The notes below the pieces were generated by a model. The model saw only the letters and a program-made list of their open reading frames with translations. It did no database searches and was not told the DNA's origin. The position numbers and the translations under genes are program-made. 64,000 nt of DNA from a bacterium (GTDB lineage Bacteria; Verrucomicrobiota; Kiritimatiellia; CAIKKV01; CAIYGI01): the NCBI GenBank assembly GCA_025360745.1, contig JANYBP010000079.1, forward strand, positions 1 through 64,000, in the 5' to 3' direction. This document shows, in pieces, positions 33,730 to 51,922 of this stretch. Position 1 is the first letter of the stretch, and each line of letters opens with the position of its first letter.

Positions 33730-33775
33730 ACTGAATGCGTCCGCCCTGGCGGCGGCCGGGGGCGCATTCAGTTTG
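33730..33775 (+). terminator. Operon-end hairpin
   Basis: ACTGAATGCG (33730-33739) pairs perfectly with CGCATTCAGT (33763-33772); three further pairs close the stem, and TTTGTC follows. It is a plausible terminator for the defence operon, though the T-run is short. Confidence 0.6.
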
Positions 33776-33823
33776 TCAATCGAGGCCTGAAAGAAAACCT
33801 GAAAGAAAAACTGTAAAAAGCTG

Positions 33824-33851
33824 TTGACACGAATTCCCTGTGTGGTATCTT
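33824..33851 (+). promoter_or_regulatory. Promoter for tRNA-Thr and tuf
   Basis: TTGACA at 33824-33829 and TATCTT at 33846-33851, spacing 16. It is followed after about 150 nt by tRNA-Thr and then tuf with no other promoter visible. Confidence 0.6.
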
Positions 33852-33999
33852 TCTTCGTTCTGACCGATGGTTTCAACCGCTGGTCGGATCGAGAAAAAGC
33901 AGCAGGCATCGCCTTGATCCCTTTGTACCGCAAGCGGCGCACGGGGTTGGAGGGGTGGTGTCGCTGCCGAATGTTTTTTTGGACGGGTGATGAATCGAG

Positions 34000-34075
<76 letters not shown>

Positions 34076-34153
34076 TGGGAAGAAGCCCGCGACAGGAATT
34101 GAACAGCGAAATCGGCGCGGAGAAAACGACGGTAGACGAAGGAGGATAGTACG

Positions 34154-35362
<1,209 letters not shown>

Positions 35363-35441
35363 CGCGCTTTGTAACGACGGGCCGGGCTGGACGTGAGGGA
35401 AGACCTCGTATTCGGCGTGGCGTTTCGAAAGGGGAACCCGC

Positions 35442-35594
35442 ATGCCCAGGGATTTGGTGACGTTGGCGTGTACGACGTGCAAGCGCCGTAATTACACCAC
35501 CACAAAAAATAAACGCACGACGCCCGACCGGCTGGAGATCAAGAAATTCTGCCCGGCGGAACGCAAGCATGTAATGCACAAGGAGACTCGCTGA
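35442..35594 (+). CDS. rpmG: 50S ribosomal protein L33
   Basis: A 50-residue protein, [20 protein letters not shown] followed by [20 protein letters not shown] and [10 protein letters not shown]. The first zinc pair CTTC is present. The second, usually CPxC, reads CPAE, so one ligand is missing. AAGGGGA precedes ATG 35442. Position between tuf and tRNA-Trp/secE/nusG is typical. Confidence 0.93.
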   Translation: MPRDLVTLACTTCKRRNYTTTKNKRTTPDRLEIKKFCPAERKHVMHKETR

Positions 35595-35625
35595 CGCGCG
35601 AGCGTCGGTGTCCGGCCGGAAAAAC

Positions 35626-35701
35626 AGGGCAGTAGCTCAATTGGCAGAGTACCGGTCTCCAAAACCGGGTGTTGGGGGTTCAAGTCCCTCCTGCCCTGCC
35701 A
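35626..35701 (+). tRNA. tRNA-Trp (CCA)
   Basis: Acceptor AGGGCAG/CTGCCCT, anticodon stem CCGGT/ACCGG with loop CTCCAAA (anticodon CCA), T arm GGGGG-TTCAAGT-CCCTC. CCA is encoded. The classic tRNA-Trp-secE-nusG order follows. Confidence 0.96.
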
Positions 35702-35740
35702 TTTAAACGATCGAAGCGTTTGTGCGCGAAGGAGTCGGCG

Positions 35741-35947
35741 ATGAACAAGGCGGCGGCGACCGTACATAAAGTCACGGGCTTTCTGGGGGATGTGCGCACG
35801 GAGCTGCAAAAATCCTCCTGGCCGACGCGTGGCGAACTGATGGAGTCCACGCTGGTGGTGATCGTGTCCGTGGCGTTGTTCACCGCGTTTATCGGGCTGA
35901 GCGATTTTTTCATCAGCCACATCGTCAGGTTCCTGACAACCCGGTAG
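35741..35947 (+). CDS. secE: Preprotein translocase subunit SecE
   Basis: A 68-residue single-span protein of the SecYEG channel. FLGDVRTELQKSSWPTRGEL is the conserved amphipathic segment before the membrane helix STLVVIVSVALFTAFIGL. The start ATG 35741 has GAAGGAG upstream. It lies 13 nt before nusG. Confidence 0.93.
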   Translation: MNKAAATVHKVTGFLGDVRTELQKSSWPTRGELMESTLVVIVSVALFTAFIGLSDFFISHIVRFLTTR

Positions 35948-35960
35948 GCGAGGGAGCGGG

Positions 35961-36572
35961 ATGAGCGATAAACATTGGTTTGCTTTGCAGGCGTTGACCG
36001 GGCAGGAAGCCAAGGTCAAGGAGAGCATCGAGCGGCGGCTCGATCCCGAGGAAATGCGGGACCTGATCGATCAGGTTCTGATTCCCACGGAAAAAGTTTC
36101 CGAGGTCAAGAACGGCGTCAAGACGACGACCACGCGCAAGTTCTTTCCGGGCTATGTGCTGGTGCATTTGAAGCTGTACGAGACCGGGCCGGCGGAGGAA
36201 CCGGTCAAGCCCACGAAGTCGCGCTCGCGCAAGGCCATTCCGGCCGGTCCGCGGCTGGTCGAAAAGGTCTGGTATTTCATCCGCGACACGCCGGGCGTGA
36301 TCGGGTTCGTGGACGGCAACCGGGCGGCGCCTTTGCGCGACGAAGAGGTCAACGACCTGCTGTACAAGGTCGAGGACAAGAAGGAAAAGGTCAAGCCCAA
36401 GATTCTGTATGACGCGGGCGACAAGGTTAAGATCAACGACGGTCCGTTCATGAATTTCACCGGCGTGGTCGAGACGGTGGACGCGGATCGCGGCAAGCTC
36501 AAGGTGGACGTGGAAATTTTCGGCCGGACGGCGCCGGTCGAACTGGAATACTGGCAGGTCGAAAAAGCCTGA
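35961..36572 (+). CDS. nusG: Transcription termination/antitermination factor NusG
   Basis: A 203-residue protein. The NGN domain (HWFALQALTGQEAKVKESIE, FFPGYVLVHLKL) binds RNA polymerase; the KOW domain (DKVKINDGPFMNFTGVVETV) binds S10 or Rho. An insert of about 20 residues (ETGPAEEPVKPTKSRSRKAI) interrupts the NGN domain between FPGYVLVHLKL and VWYFIRDTPGV. The protein is otherwise a normal length. Confidence 0.96.
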   Translation: MSDKHWFALQALTGQEAKVKESIERRLDPEEMRDLIDQVLIPTEKVSEVKNGVKTTTTRKFFPGYVLVHLKLYETGPAEEPVKPTKSRSRKAIPAGPRLVEKVWYFIRDTPGVIGFVDGNRAAPLRDEEVNDLLYKVEDKKEKVKPKILYDAGDKVKINDGPFMNFTGVVETVDADRGKLKVDVEIFGRTAPVELEYWQVEKA

Positions 36573-36635
36573 GGCGCCGGCGGACAATCATAAGCGTGCC
36601 GTTGGCCCGAGGGCGCGGCGCGACAGGACATCATC

Positions 36636-37061
36636 ATGGCAAAGAAAGTTACGGGCAAGATCAAGTTGCAGATACCGGCGGGGCAGGCCAATCCGGCGCC
36701 GCCCGTGGGTCCGGCGCTGGGCTCGCACGGCGTGAACATCATGCAGTTCTGCAAGGCCTTCAACGCCGAGACGCAGAACATGGCGGGTCTGGTGATTCCG
36801 GTGGTGATCACCGTTTACCAGGACCGTTCCTTCACCTTCATCACCAAGAGTCCGCCGGCCTCCTCGCTGCTCAAGCGGGCGGCGGGTCTGGCCAAGGGAT
36901 CGGGCGTGCCGAACCGCGACAAGGTCGGCAAGGTGACGCACGCGCAGGTTTTGGAAATCGCCCGCGCCAAGCTGGCGGATTTGAACGCGACCGATGAAAC
37001 GATGGCCGCGCGCATGGTCGAAGGCACCGCGCGCAGCATGGGGATCGAGGTGCTGAACTAA
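36636..37061 (+). CDS. rplK: 50S ribosomal protein L11
   Basis: A 141-residue stalk-base protein. The N-terminal [20 protein letters not shown] is the thiostrepton-site domain; the C-terminal domain ([10 protein letters not shown]) binds 23S rRNA. It lies 2 nt before rplA. Confidence 0.97.
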   Translation: MAKKVTGKIKLQIPAGQANPAPPVGPALGSHGVNIMQFCKAFNAETQNMAGLVIPVVITVYQDRSFTFITKSPPASSLLKRAAGLAKGSGVPNRDKVGKVTHAQVLEIARAKLADLNATDETMAARMVEGTARSMGIEVLN

Positions 37062-37063
37062 CC

Positions 37064-37747
37064 ATGGCTAATCACGGCAAAAAGTACAGGGCGGTCCAGG
37101 CGAAGGTCAAAGCGGAGCTTTACACGCTTCCGGCGGCGATCGATTTTCTGAAGGCGAATCATCCCGCGCAGTTCGACGAGACGATGGAAGTCGCCTTCCG
37201 GCTGGGGGTGGACACGGCCAAGTCCGATCAGGGCGTGCGCGGCACGGTTTCGCTGCCGCACGGCACGGGCAAGACGCAGCGCGTGATCGTGTTCGCGGCC
37301 GGGGCGGCGGCGGATGCGGCGCTCGCGGCGGGCGCCGACGAGGTCGGCTACGAGGCGTTGATCGAGAAGGTCAAGAGCGGCTGGACCGGGTTCGACGTGG
37401 CGATCGCCACGCCGGACGCGATGAAGGAAGTGCGGAAATTAGGCAAGGTGCTCGGCCCGCGCGGGTTGATGCCGAACCCGAAAACCGGCACGGTTTCCGA
37501 GGACACGGCGGCGGCGGTCAAGGCCTCCAAGGAGGGGCGCGTCGAGTTCCGCATGGACAAGAACGGCAACGTGCAGGTGCCGTTCGGCAAGTGTTCCTTC
37601 GCTCCGGCGTCGCTGCTGGAAAATGTGAAAGCGGTCGTGGGCGCCATTCATGCCTCGCGTCCGGTTTCGGCCAAGGGTGTTTTCATCAAGCGTTGCACGC
37701 TGAGTTCCACGATGGGCGTGGGGGTCCGCGTGGACGTGCATGACTAA
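37064..37747 (+). CDS. rplA: 50S ribosomal protein L1
   Basis: A 227-residue L1-stalk protein. FRLGVDTAKSDQGVRGTVSL and GLMPNPKTGTV are family hallmarks. In many bacteria L1 represses its own operon; no L1-binding leader was recognised here. Confidence 0.97.
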   Translation: MANHGKKYRAVQAKVKAELYTLPAAIDFLKANHPAQFDETMEVAFRLGVDTAKSDQGVRGTVSLPHGTGKTQRVIVFAAGAAADAALAAGADEVGYEALIEKVKSGWTGFDVAIATPDAMKEVRKLGKVLGPRGLMPNPKTGTVSEDTAAAVKASKEGRVEFRMDKNGNVQVPFGKCSFAPASLLENVKAVVGAIHASRPVSAKGVFIKRCTLSSTMGVGVRVDVHD

Positions 37748-37763
37748 TAAGAGGATTGGCGGC

Positions 37764-38318
37764 ATGACAAACGAAATTTCCGAGAAGAAGACGTATCGTC
37801 CCGAGAAGCAGGCGATTTTGGGGGAGGTGCGCGACCGGGTCGCGGGTTCCTCCTTCTTCCTGATCACCGACTACCGCGGGATGAAGGTGGACCAGTTCCT
37901 GGGCCTGCGCAAGAAACTGCGCAAGGCCGGGTCCGAGGTCCATGTGGTGAAAAACAGTTTCGTCCGTCACGTGGTGACGGAACGTGGGTGGACTCGACTG
38001 GAGGAATGCCTCACCGGCCAGTCGGCCATGGTCACCGGAGGCGAGGTGACGGAGGTCGCCAAGGTTCTCAAGGCCTTCATGGCCGGGGTGAACCTGCCGA
38101 TCGCCAAGGGGGGAATGCTCGGGGATCTTTACCTCGACCCCGCGGCGGTGGGTGTGCTGGCCGATCTGCCTTCGAGGGATCAACTCCTCGGGCAGTTCGT
38201 CGGCACGGTCGCGGCGCCGCTTTCGCGGCTGGTGGGCACGCTGCACAGCAAACTTTGCAGCTTGCTCTATGTATTGAACGCGGTGGAACAAAAGAAGCAG
38301 CAGCTAAACGCGGCGTAA
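37764..38318 (+). CDS. rplJ: 50S ribosomal protein L10
   Basis: A 184-residue stalk protein that anchors L7/L12 dimers. [20 protein letters not shown] and the variable helical tail fit the family. I prefer ATG 37764 (preceded by GAGG at 9 nt) to ATG 37740, which overlaps rplA. Confidence 0.92.
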   Translation: MTNEISEKKTYRPEKQAILGEVRDRVAGSSFFLITDYRGMKVDQFLGLRKKLRKAGSEVHVVKNSFVRHVVTERGWTRLEECLTGQSAMVTGGEVTEVAKVLKAFMAGVNLPIAKGGMLGDLYLDPAAVGVLADLPSRDQLLGQFVGTVAAPLSRLVGTLHSKLCSLLYVLNAVEQKKQQLNAA

Positions 38319-38352
38319 CAGCGTTGATCGGTATAGAAAGGAAATGACTCCC

Positions 38353-38751
38353 ATGGCAGACGAAATCAAGGTTGAAGGCAAGATGGCGGAATTCATCAGT
38401 TGGGTCGAGGGCATCAGCGTGCTCGAACTTTCCCAGCTGGTCAAGGCGTTGGAGCAGCGGCTGGGCGTGTCGGCGGCGGTGCCGATGGCGGCGGCGGCGG
38501 CGGCTCCGGGCGCGGCGGCGGGCGCGGAAGCGGTCGAGCAGACCGAGTTCACCGTCGTCCTGAAGGAAGTCGGTCCCAACAAGATCAACGTGATCAAGGA
38601 AGTGCGCGCGATCACCGGTCTGGGCCTGAAGGAATCCAAGGATCTGGTCGAGGGCGCGCCCAAGAACGTCAAGGAAGGCGTGACCAAGGAAGAAGCCGCC
38701 AAGATCAAGGAAGCGCTGGAGAAGACCGGCGCCGCCATCGAGGTCAAGTAG
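38353..38751 (+). CDS. rplL: 50S ribosomal protein L7/L12
   Basis: A 132-residue protein with an N-terminal dimerisation domain, an Ala/Gly-rich hinge ([12 protein letters not shown]) and a C-terminal factor-binding domain ([20 protein letters not shown]). Start ATG 38353 fits the AAAGGA site; ATG 38344 is too close to it. Confidence 0.95.
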   Translation: MADEIKVEGKMAEFISWVEGISVLELSQLVKALEQRLGVSAAVPMAAAAAAPGAAAGAEAVEQTEFTVVLKEVGPNKINVIKEVRAITGLGLKESKDLVEGAPKNVKEGVTKEEAAKIKEALEKTGAAIEVK

Positions 38752-38764
38752 GGCCGTGGACGCG

Positions 38765-38790
38765 GGGCGCGCCGCCGGGGCGGCGCGCCC
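38765..38790 (+). terminator. rplL-rpoB intergenic hairpin (attenuator)
   Basis: GGGCGCGCCG (38765-38774) pairs perfectly with CGGCGCGCCC (38781-38790) over a 6-nt loop, followed by GCTTGCTTTG. It resembles the partial terminator found between rplL and rpoB in other bacteria, which lowers rpoBC output relative to ribosomal proteins. Confidence 0.5.
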
Positions 38791-38834
38791 GCTTGCTTTG
38801 CGATCCGTAAACCTACAAATCACAGGTGGCTGGC

Positions 38835-42683
<3,849 letters not shown>

Positions 42684-42728
42684 GCTGGTCCGGCGGCCGA
42701 CTACCGCCGGAGGATCGGGAGGCATATT

Positions 42729-46901
<4,173 letters not shown>

Positions 46902-46903
46902 GC

Positions 46904-46931
46904 TTGACAAACAACCGCGTGACAATATAAA
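46904..46931 (+). promoter_or_regulatory. Promoter of the rpsL-rpsG-fusA-S10 cluster
   Basis: TTGACA at 46904-46909, 16-nt spacer, TATAAA at 46926-46931. It starts 3 nt after the rpoC stop and 39 nt before rpsL. Confidence 0.75.
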
Positions 46932-46969
46932 TTCAAAACCTTTGCGCAGTTAAAGGGGTGGAACACGTA

Positions 46970-47347
46970 ATGCCAACAATTAATCAGCTTGTCCGCAAGG
47001 GGCGGTTGCAAATCCGCTACAAAAGCAAGTCGCCGGCGCTGTCGCGCTGTCCGCAGCGGCGCGGCGTCTGCCTTTCGGTGAAGACGCAGACGCCCAAGAA
47101 GCCGAATTCCGCCTTGCGTAAAGTCGCCCGCGTGCGCCTGACGAACGGCTACGAGGTCACGGCCTACATTCCCGGCGAAGGCCACAACCTGCAGGAGCAC
47201 AGCGTGGTGCTGGTGCGCGGCGGACGTGTCAAGGATTTGCCGGGTGTGCGTTATCATATTGTGCGCGGAACGCTGGACGCCGTCGGGGTCGACGGCCGTC
47301 GCCGCAGCCGGTCCAAGTACGGCGTGAAAACTCCCAAGAAGACCTGA
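46970..47347 (+). CDS. rpsL: 30S ribosomal protein S12
   Basis: A 125-residue decoding-site protein. The streptomycin-site residue is the sensitive type ([11 protein letters not shown]), and [13 protein letters not shown] holds the second site. The true start is ATG 46970 with AAAGGGG upstream; the in-frame GTG at 46958 is not used. Confidence 0.96.
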   Translation: MPTINQLVRKGRLQIRYKSKSPALSRCPQRRGVCLSVKTQTPKKPNSALRKVARVRLTNGYEVTAYIPGEGHNLQEHSVVLVRGGRVKDLPGVRYHIVRGTLDAVGVDGRRRSRSKYGVKTPKKT

Positions 47348-47369
47348 CGAACGGATTAAGGTGTAGGGT

Positions 47370-47843
47370 ATGGGCAGAAGACGCAAAGCAAGCCGCCGGA
47401 CCTTCGCAACGGACACCAAGTTCAAGAGCGATCTGGTCTGGTGCCTGATCAGTCACGTGATGAACTCCGGCAAGAAGTCCACCGCCGAGCGGGTGGTCTA
47501 CGGCGCCATGGAGCAGGTGAAAAACAAGATCCCGGACAAGGAAACGGTCGAGGTCTTCACCCGCGCGATCGACAACATCAAGCCGCGCGTGGAAGTCAAG
47601 AGCCGCCGCGTGGGCGGCGCGACCTACCAGGTGCCGGTGGAAGTCAATCCCAGCCGCCAGATGGCGCTGGCGATGCGCTGGCTGATCCAGTATTCGCATG
47701 CCCGCAAGGGCGTGCCGATGGCGCGGGCGCTGGCCATGGAAATTTCGGACGCCTATCAGGAACAGGGCAACGCGGTCAAAAAACGCGACGATGTGCACAA
47801 GATGGCGCAAGCCAACAAGGCCTTCGCCCACTACCGCTGGTAA
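47370..47843 (+). CDS. rpsG: 30S ribosomal protein S7
   Basis: A 157-residue protein that nucleates the 30S head. [19 protein letters not shown]-like start ([20 protein letters not shown]) and [12 protein letters not shown] are conserved. Confidence 0.96.
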   Translation: MGRRRKASRRTFATDTKFKSDLVWCLISHVMNSGKKSTAERVVYGAMEQVKNKIPDKETVEVFTRAIDNIKPRVEVKSRRVGGATYQVPVEVNPSRQMALAMRWLIQYSHARKGVPMARALAMEISDAYQEQGNAVKKRDDVHKMAQANKAFAHYRW

Positions 47844-47869
47844 CGAACGCACCCCATCAACCCCACAAC

Positions 47870-50005
47870 ATGTTGCAAACCTTGAAAGAGAATGCCAAAG
47901 CCGGGGCGCGGGACGCCGCTCGGATGCGTGAAGCGCCCGACCGTCTGCGCGCGCTGGCTTTGGTGCGCAACATGGGGATCATCGCCCATATCGACGCCGG
48001 CAAGACTACGGTCAGCGAGCGCATCCTGTTCTATTCCGGGCTGGTGCACCGCATGGGCGAAGTGCACGAGGGCACGGCCACGATGGACTGGATGCCGCAG
48101 GAGCGCGAGCGCGGCATCACGATCACCAGCGCGGCCACCACCTGTTTCTGGCGCGATCACCAGATCAATCTGCTGGACACCCCGGGGCATGTGGATTTCA
48201 CCGTCGAGGTCGAGCGCTCGCTGCGCGTGCTGGACGGGGCCGTGGGGGTTTTCTGCGGCGTCGGCGGCGTGCAGCCGCAGTCCGAGACGGTCTGGCGCCA
48301 GGCCGACCGGTATCATGTGCCGCGGGTGGCCTTCATCAACAAGATGGACCGCATGGGCGCCGATTTCGACGCCGTGGTGGCGCAGATGAACGCCCGTTTT
48401 ACCACGCCCTGCGTGCCGGTGCAGCTGCCCCTGGGCCGCGAGGAGTCCTTCCGGGGCGCGATCGATTTGCTGACGATGGAAGCGGTCACCTTCGACGATC
48501 GAACGCTGGGCCAGAAGCTGACCCGCGGGCCGGTGCCGGCGGAGCTGGGCGCGGCTTCCGAGCGGGCGCGCGCGGCGCTGGTCGAGAAGGTGGCGGAGCA
48601 GGACGAGGCCGTGCTGGAGGCCTATCTGGCCGCGCCCGACGTGCCGGCCGCGATTTTGCGCGCCGGGCTGCGGCGGGCCGTGCTGGCCAACAAGATCGTT
48701 CCGGTCTTCTGCGGTTCCGCGCTGCGCAACAAGGGCGTTCAACCGCTGCTGGATGGCGTGGTGGATTACCTGCCCTCGCCGGCCGATGTGCCGCTGCTGC
48801 AGGGGCATCATCCCAAGACGCAGGCGGTCGTGACGCGCGAAGCCGACGATTTCGGGCCCTTGACGGCGCTGGCGTTCAAGCTGACCAACGACGCCCATCT
48901 CGGCCAGATCGTTTTCGTGCGGGTCTATGCCGGCCAGCTCAAGAAGGGCGCCAACGTTTATAATCCCCGCACGCGGCGGCGCGAGCGGGTCATGCGCCTG
49001 GTGCGCCTGCATGCCGACAGCCGGGAAGAGATCGAGACGCTCTACGCCGGCGAAATCGGGGCCGTCAGCGGTTTCAAGCAGGTGACGACCGGCGACACGC
49101 TTTGCTTCGAGAACGATCCGGTCGAGCTCGAGCGCATCCGCTTCCCCGAGCCGGTGATTTCGATGGCGATCGAGCCCAAGTCGCAATCCGACCGCGTCAA
49201 GCTTCAGGAGGCGATGGCGGCGATGGCGGCCGAGGATCCCACCTGTGTGGTCTCGGTCAACGCCGAGACCGGCCAGACCATTTTGAGCGGCATGGGCGAA
49301 CTGCATCTGGAAATCCTCAAAGACCGCATGTTCCGCGAGTACAAGGTGCAGGCCAACGCCGGCAAGCCGATGGTGGCCTACCGCGAAACGGTGACCGCCG
49401 AGGGCCGGGCCGGGCATCTCTTCGATCGCGTGATCGGCGGGCAGCGGCAGATGGCCGGGCTGACGATCGAGGTGGCGCCGGCGCCGCGCGGAACTGGCAA
49501 TACGGTGGCGTTCGGGATTTCGACGGCGGTTCTGCCGGCGGAATTCCGGCCGGAGATCGAGGCCGGGCTACAGGACGCGCTGGCGACGGGCGTGGTCGCG
49601 CAGTATGCGCTGACGGATTTGAAGGTGCGGGTGGCGGGCGCGCAGGTGCATGAGACCGATTCGACGCCGATGGCGTTTCGCATGGCGGCCGTGATGGCGC
49701 TGCGCGAGGCGGCGCGGGCGGCGGGGGCGGTGCTGCTGGAACCGATCATGGCCCTGGAAGTGTTGACGCCGCCCGAGTACATGGGCGACGTCTTGAACGA
49801 TCTAAGCAGCCGGCGTGGGCGTATCCGGAACATGGAATCCCACGAGACGATGCAGGTCATTCACGCGGATGTGCCGTTGGCGGCGTTGTTCGGCTATTCG
49901 ACGGCGATCCGTTCGGTCAGCAAGGGACGGGCGAGTTACTCCATGGAACCGGCCTGCTTCGACGTGGCGCCGGAAACAATTCAAGCGACGATCATTAACC
50001 GGTGA
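47870..50005 (+). CDS. fusA: Translation elongation factor G
   Basis: A 711-residue translocation GTPase. G1 AHIDAGKTT, the switch I region [21 protein letters not shown]3 DTPGHVDF, G4 NKMDRMG, and domain IV/V signatures (MGELHLEIL) are intact. No good ribosome site precedes ATG 47870 ([10 protein letters not shown]); ATG 47924 ([10 protein letters not shown]) would give a more typical N-terminus and is equally possible. It lies close behind rpsG. Confidence 0.93.
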   Translation: MLQTLKENAKAGARDAARMREAPDRLRALALVRNMGIIAHIDAGKTTVSERILFYSGLVHRMGEVHEGTATMDWMPQERERGITITSAATTCFWRDHQINLLDTPGHVDFTVEVERSLRVLDGAVGVFCGVGGVQPQSETVWRQADRYHVPRVAFINKMDRMGADFDAVVAQMNARFTTPCVPVQLPLGREESFRGAIDLLTMEAVTFDDRTLGQKLTRGPVPAELGAASERARAALVEKVAEQDEAVLEAYLAAPDVPAAILRAGLRRAVLANKIVPVFCGSALRNKGVQPLLDGVVDYLPSPADVPLLQGHHPKTQAVVTREADDFGPLTALAFKLTNDAHLGQIVFVRVYAGQLKKGANVYNPRTRRRERVMRLVRLHADSREEIETLYAGEIGAVSGFKQVTTGDTLCFENDPVELERIRFPEPVISMAIEPKSQSDRVKLQEAMAAMAAEDPTCVVSVNAETGQTILSGMGELHLEILKDRMFREYKVQANAGKPMVAYRETVTAEGRAGHLFDRVIGGQRQMAGLTIEVAPAPRGTGNTVAFGISTAVLPAEFRPEIEAGLQDALATGVVAQYALTDLKVRVAGAQVHETDSTPMAFRMAAVMALREAARAAGAVLLEPIMALEVLTPPEYMGDVLNDLSSRRGRIRNMESHETMQVIHADVPLAALFGYSTAIRSVSKGRASYSMEPACFDVAPETIQATIINR

Positions 50006-50018
50006 GGGTGAGGACAGG

Positions 50019-50327
50019 ATGCAAGGCCAGCGTATCAGAATTCGGTTGAAAGCGTACGACTACCGGGTCCTTGACCAATCGGTCACCGACATCGTCGAGA
50101 CGGCGAAACGGACGGGCGCCCGCATCGCGGGGCCGATTCCGCTGCCGACGCGCATCGAGCGCTACAGTGTGAACCGCAGCCCGCATGCGGACAAAAAGTC
50201 AATGGAGCAGTTTGAGTTGCGGACGCACAAGCGTCTGCTCGACATCATCGAACCCACGGCGAAAACAGTGGATGAGCTGAAGAAGCTCAACATGCCGGCG
50301 GGTGTGGACATCACAATCCGGATTTGA
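50019..50327 (+). CDS. rpsJ: 30S ribosomal protein S10 (NusE)
   Basis: A 102-residue protein with [20 protein letters not shown] and [20 protein letters not shown]. It also acts as NusE in antitermination complexes with NusG. First gene of the S10 cluster; no separate promoter is seen, so it is probably read from fusA. Confidence 0.97.
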   Translation: MQGQRIRIRLKAYDYRVLDQSVTDIVETAKRTGARIAGPIPLPTRIERYSVNRSPHADKKSMEQFELRTHKRLLDIIEPTAKTVDELKKLNMPAGVDITIRI

Positions 50328-50334
50328 GGACGTC

Positions 50335-50985
50335 ATGCAAGGCATTTTGGGACGTAAAATAGGGATGACGCGGGTCTTCGATGCGGAGGGGCATCAACTG
50401 CCCGTGACGGTCATCGAAATCGGACCCTGCGTGGTCGTGCAGGTCAAGACCAAGGCCGTCGACGGCTACGAGGCGATCAAGGTCGGCTTCCGCGAGCAGA
50501 AGGAATCGCGTGTGACCGGGGCGTTGCGTGGCGAGTTCAAGAAGGCCGGTGTGGCGCCGCAGCGTCTGTTGCGGGAATTCGCGCTCGATGCCGGCGACAG
50601 TTTCAAGGCCGGCGACACGCTGACGGAGGCGGTTTTGAACGGCTTCGAGTACGTGGACGTGACCGGCATCGGCAAGGGCCGCGGCTTTCAGGGCGTCGTG
50701 AAGCGTTTCCAGATGAGCGGCGGTCCGATGACGCACGGCGGCCATTCCAAGCGCCGCATCGGTTCGATCGGCTGCCGGTCGTATCCCGGCCGTGTGCACA
50801 AGGGTAAACGCATGCCCGGGCACATGGGCAACGTCGTCGTGACCCAGAAGAATCTGCGGGTGGTGCAGTTGCGCGCGGACGATCATTTGTTGCTCGTGCA
50901 GGGCGCGATTCCCGGCGCGGCCGGCGGGGTGGTGGCGATCCACAAGGCCAAGATGGCTGAGAAGGTGAAGGCGAAGGCGACATGA
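50335..50985 (+). CDS. rplC: 50S ribosomal protein L3
   Basis: A 216-residue protein. GRKIGMTRVFDAEG at the start and GHMGNVVVTQKNLRVV near the end are conserved. TGAGGA gives the ribosome site for ATG 50335. It overlaps rplD by 4 bp. Confidence 0.96.
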   Translation: MQGILGRKIGMTRVFDAEGHQLPVTVIEIGPCVVVQVKTKAVDGYEAIKVGFREQKESRVTGALRGEFKKAGVAPQRLLREFALDAGDSFKAGDTLTEAVLNGFEYVDVTGIGKGRGFQGVVKRFQMSGGPMTHGGHSKRRIGSIGCRSYPGRVHKGKRMPGHMGNVVVTQKNLRVVQLRADDHLLLVQGAIPGAAGGVVAIHKAKMAEKVKAKAT

Positions 50986-51632
50986 GCAAGTTGAACGTCT
51001 ATACCATGACGGGCGCCGCGGCGGGCGACGTGGAACTGTCGGATGCGCTGCTTGTCGAGGGCCGCGGCGGTCAGGCTGTCCACGACGCGATCGTGGCGCA
51101 CCAGGCTGCGGCGCGTGCGGGCACGGCGGCCACCAAGAACAAGGCGCTGGTTTCCGGCAGCCGCAGCAAACCGTGGCGGCAGAAGGGCACGGGCCGGGCG
51201 CGCGCCGGTTACAAGCAGTCGCCGATCTGGCGCGGCGGCGGCGTGGTCTTCGGACCGATGCCGCGCAGCTACGTCAAGGGCATGCCCCGCAAGATGGCGC
51301 GGCTGGCTTTTTGCGCGGCCTTTTCCGGCAAGGTGCGCGACGGCGAGGTCAGGGTTCTGGAATCCCTGACCATGGACGCGCCCAAGACCAAGGCGCTGGC
51401 CGCCGTGGTCAAGAGTCTCGGACTGAAGCGCGGGGCCCTGCTGGTCGTGGACAAGCCCGACCGCAAACTGTTGCTGGCGGTTCGCAACATACCGGACGTG
51501 GAACTTACGACCCCGTCCGAAGTCAACACCTATCAGTTGCTGCGCTGGCCTGTGGTGGTGATCACCAGGGCGGCGTTGGAAACCCTCCGGACGCGTCTCG
51601 CGGCCGGCGCGGGAGAAGGGAAAGCGGCATGA
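50982..51632 (+). CDS. rplD: 50S ribosomal protein L4
   Basis: A 216-residue protein. The exit-tunnel loop SGSRSKPWRQKGTGRARAGY and RGGGVVFGPMPRSY are conserved. L4 is often the autoregulator of the S10 operon. Confidence 0.96.
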   Translation: MSKLNVYTMTGAAAGDVELSDALLVEGRGGQAVHDAIVAHQAAARAGTAATKNKALVSGSRSKPWRQKGTGRARAGYKQSPIWRGGGVVFGPMPRSYVKGMPRKMARLAFCAAFSGKVRDGEVRVLESLTMDAPKTKALAAVVKSLGLKRGALLVVDKPDRKLLLAVRNIPDVELTTPSEVNTYQLLRWPVVVITRAALETLRTRLAAGAGEGKAA

Positions 51633-51910
51633 AGCTGGATCAAGTCATCCAGGGCTTGCAGATCACGGAAAAGGGCACGCGCCTGACGGTGGAGGATAAG
51701 TACATCTTCCGGGTCAATCGCGACGCCAACAAGCCGCTGATCAAGCAGGCCGTCGAAAAGATTTTCAAGGTGCATGTTGTGACGGTCAATACGATGAACA
51801 TGCCCGGCAAGGCGCGGCGCGAGCGCACCGCCAACGCCGGGCGGACCTCGGACTGGAAGCGTGCGATCGTGACGCTCAAGGCCGGCGAAAAAATCGATCT
51901 CGAGAAGTAA
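51629..51910 (+). CDS. rplW: 50S ribosomal protein L23
   Basis: A 93-residue protein at the tunnel exit. ITEKGTRLTVEDKYIFRVNR and VHVVTVNTMNMPGKARR fit the family. It overlaps rplD by 4 bp. Confidence 0.95.
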   Translation: MKLDQVIQGLQITEKGTRLTVEDKYIFRVNRDANKPLIKQAVEKIFKVHVVTVNTMNMPGKARRERTANAGRTSDWKRAIVTLKAGEKIDLEK

Positions 51911-51922
51911 GAGGGTATACGC

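Larger units (their letters stand above)
33552..33999. other. Boundary between defence operon and core region
   Basis: This 448-bp stretch contains an 80-codon open frame starting at the DUF499 stop (33548-33790; no recognisable domain, possibly the stub of a lost gene). It also holds the operon terminator hairpin (33730-33772) and the tRNA-Thr/tuf promoter (33824-33851). GAAAGAAAA-type A-rich sequence separates the last two. Confidence 0.5.

Noticed and set aside
33548-33790. An 80-codon frame starting at the DUF499 stop (ATGA)
   Set aside because: The overlap is tempting, but the peptide is low-complexity, has no motif, and its end runs through the terminator hairpin. At most it is a stub of a lost gene.
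37740-37763. An earlier rplJ start overlapping rplA
   Set aside because: The ribosome-binding site and family N-terminus favour ATG 37764.
47441-47869. A 143-codon upstream extension of fusA
   Set aside because: It overlaps rpsG in another frame and precedes the EF-G N-terminus; internal ATGs fit the family.
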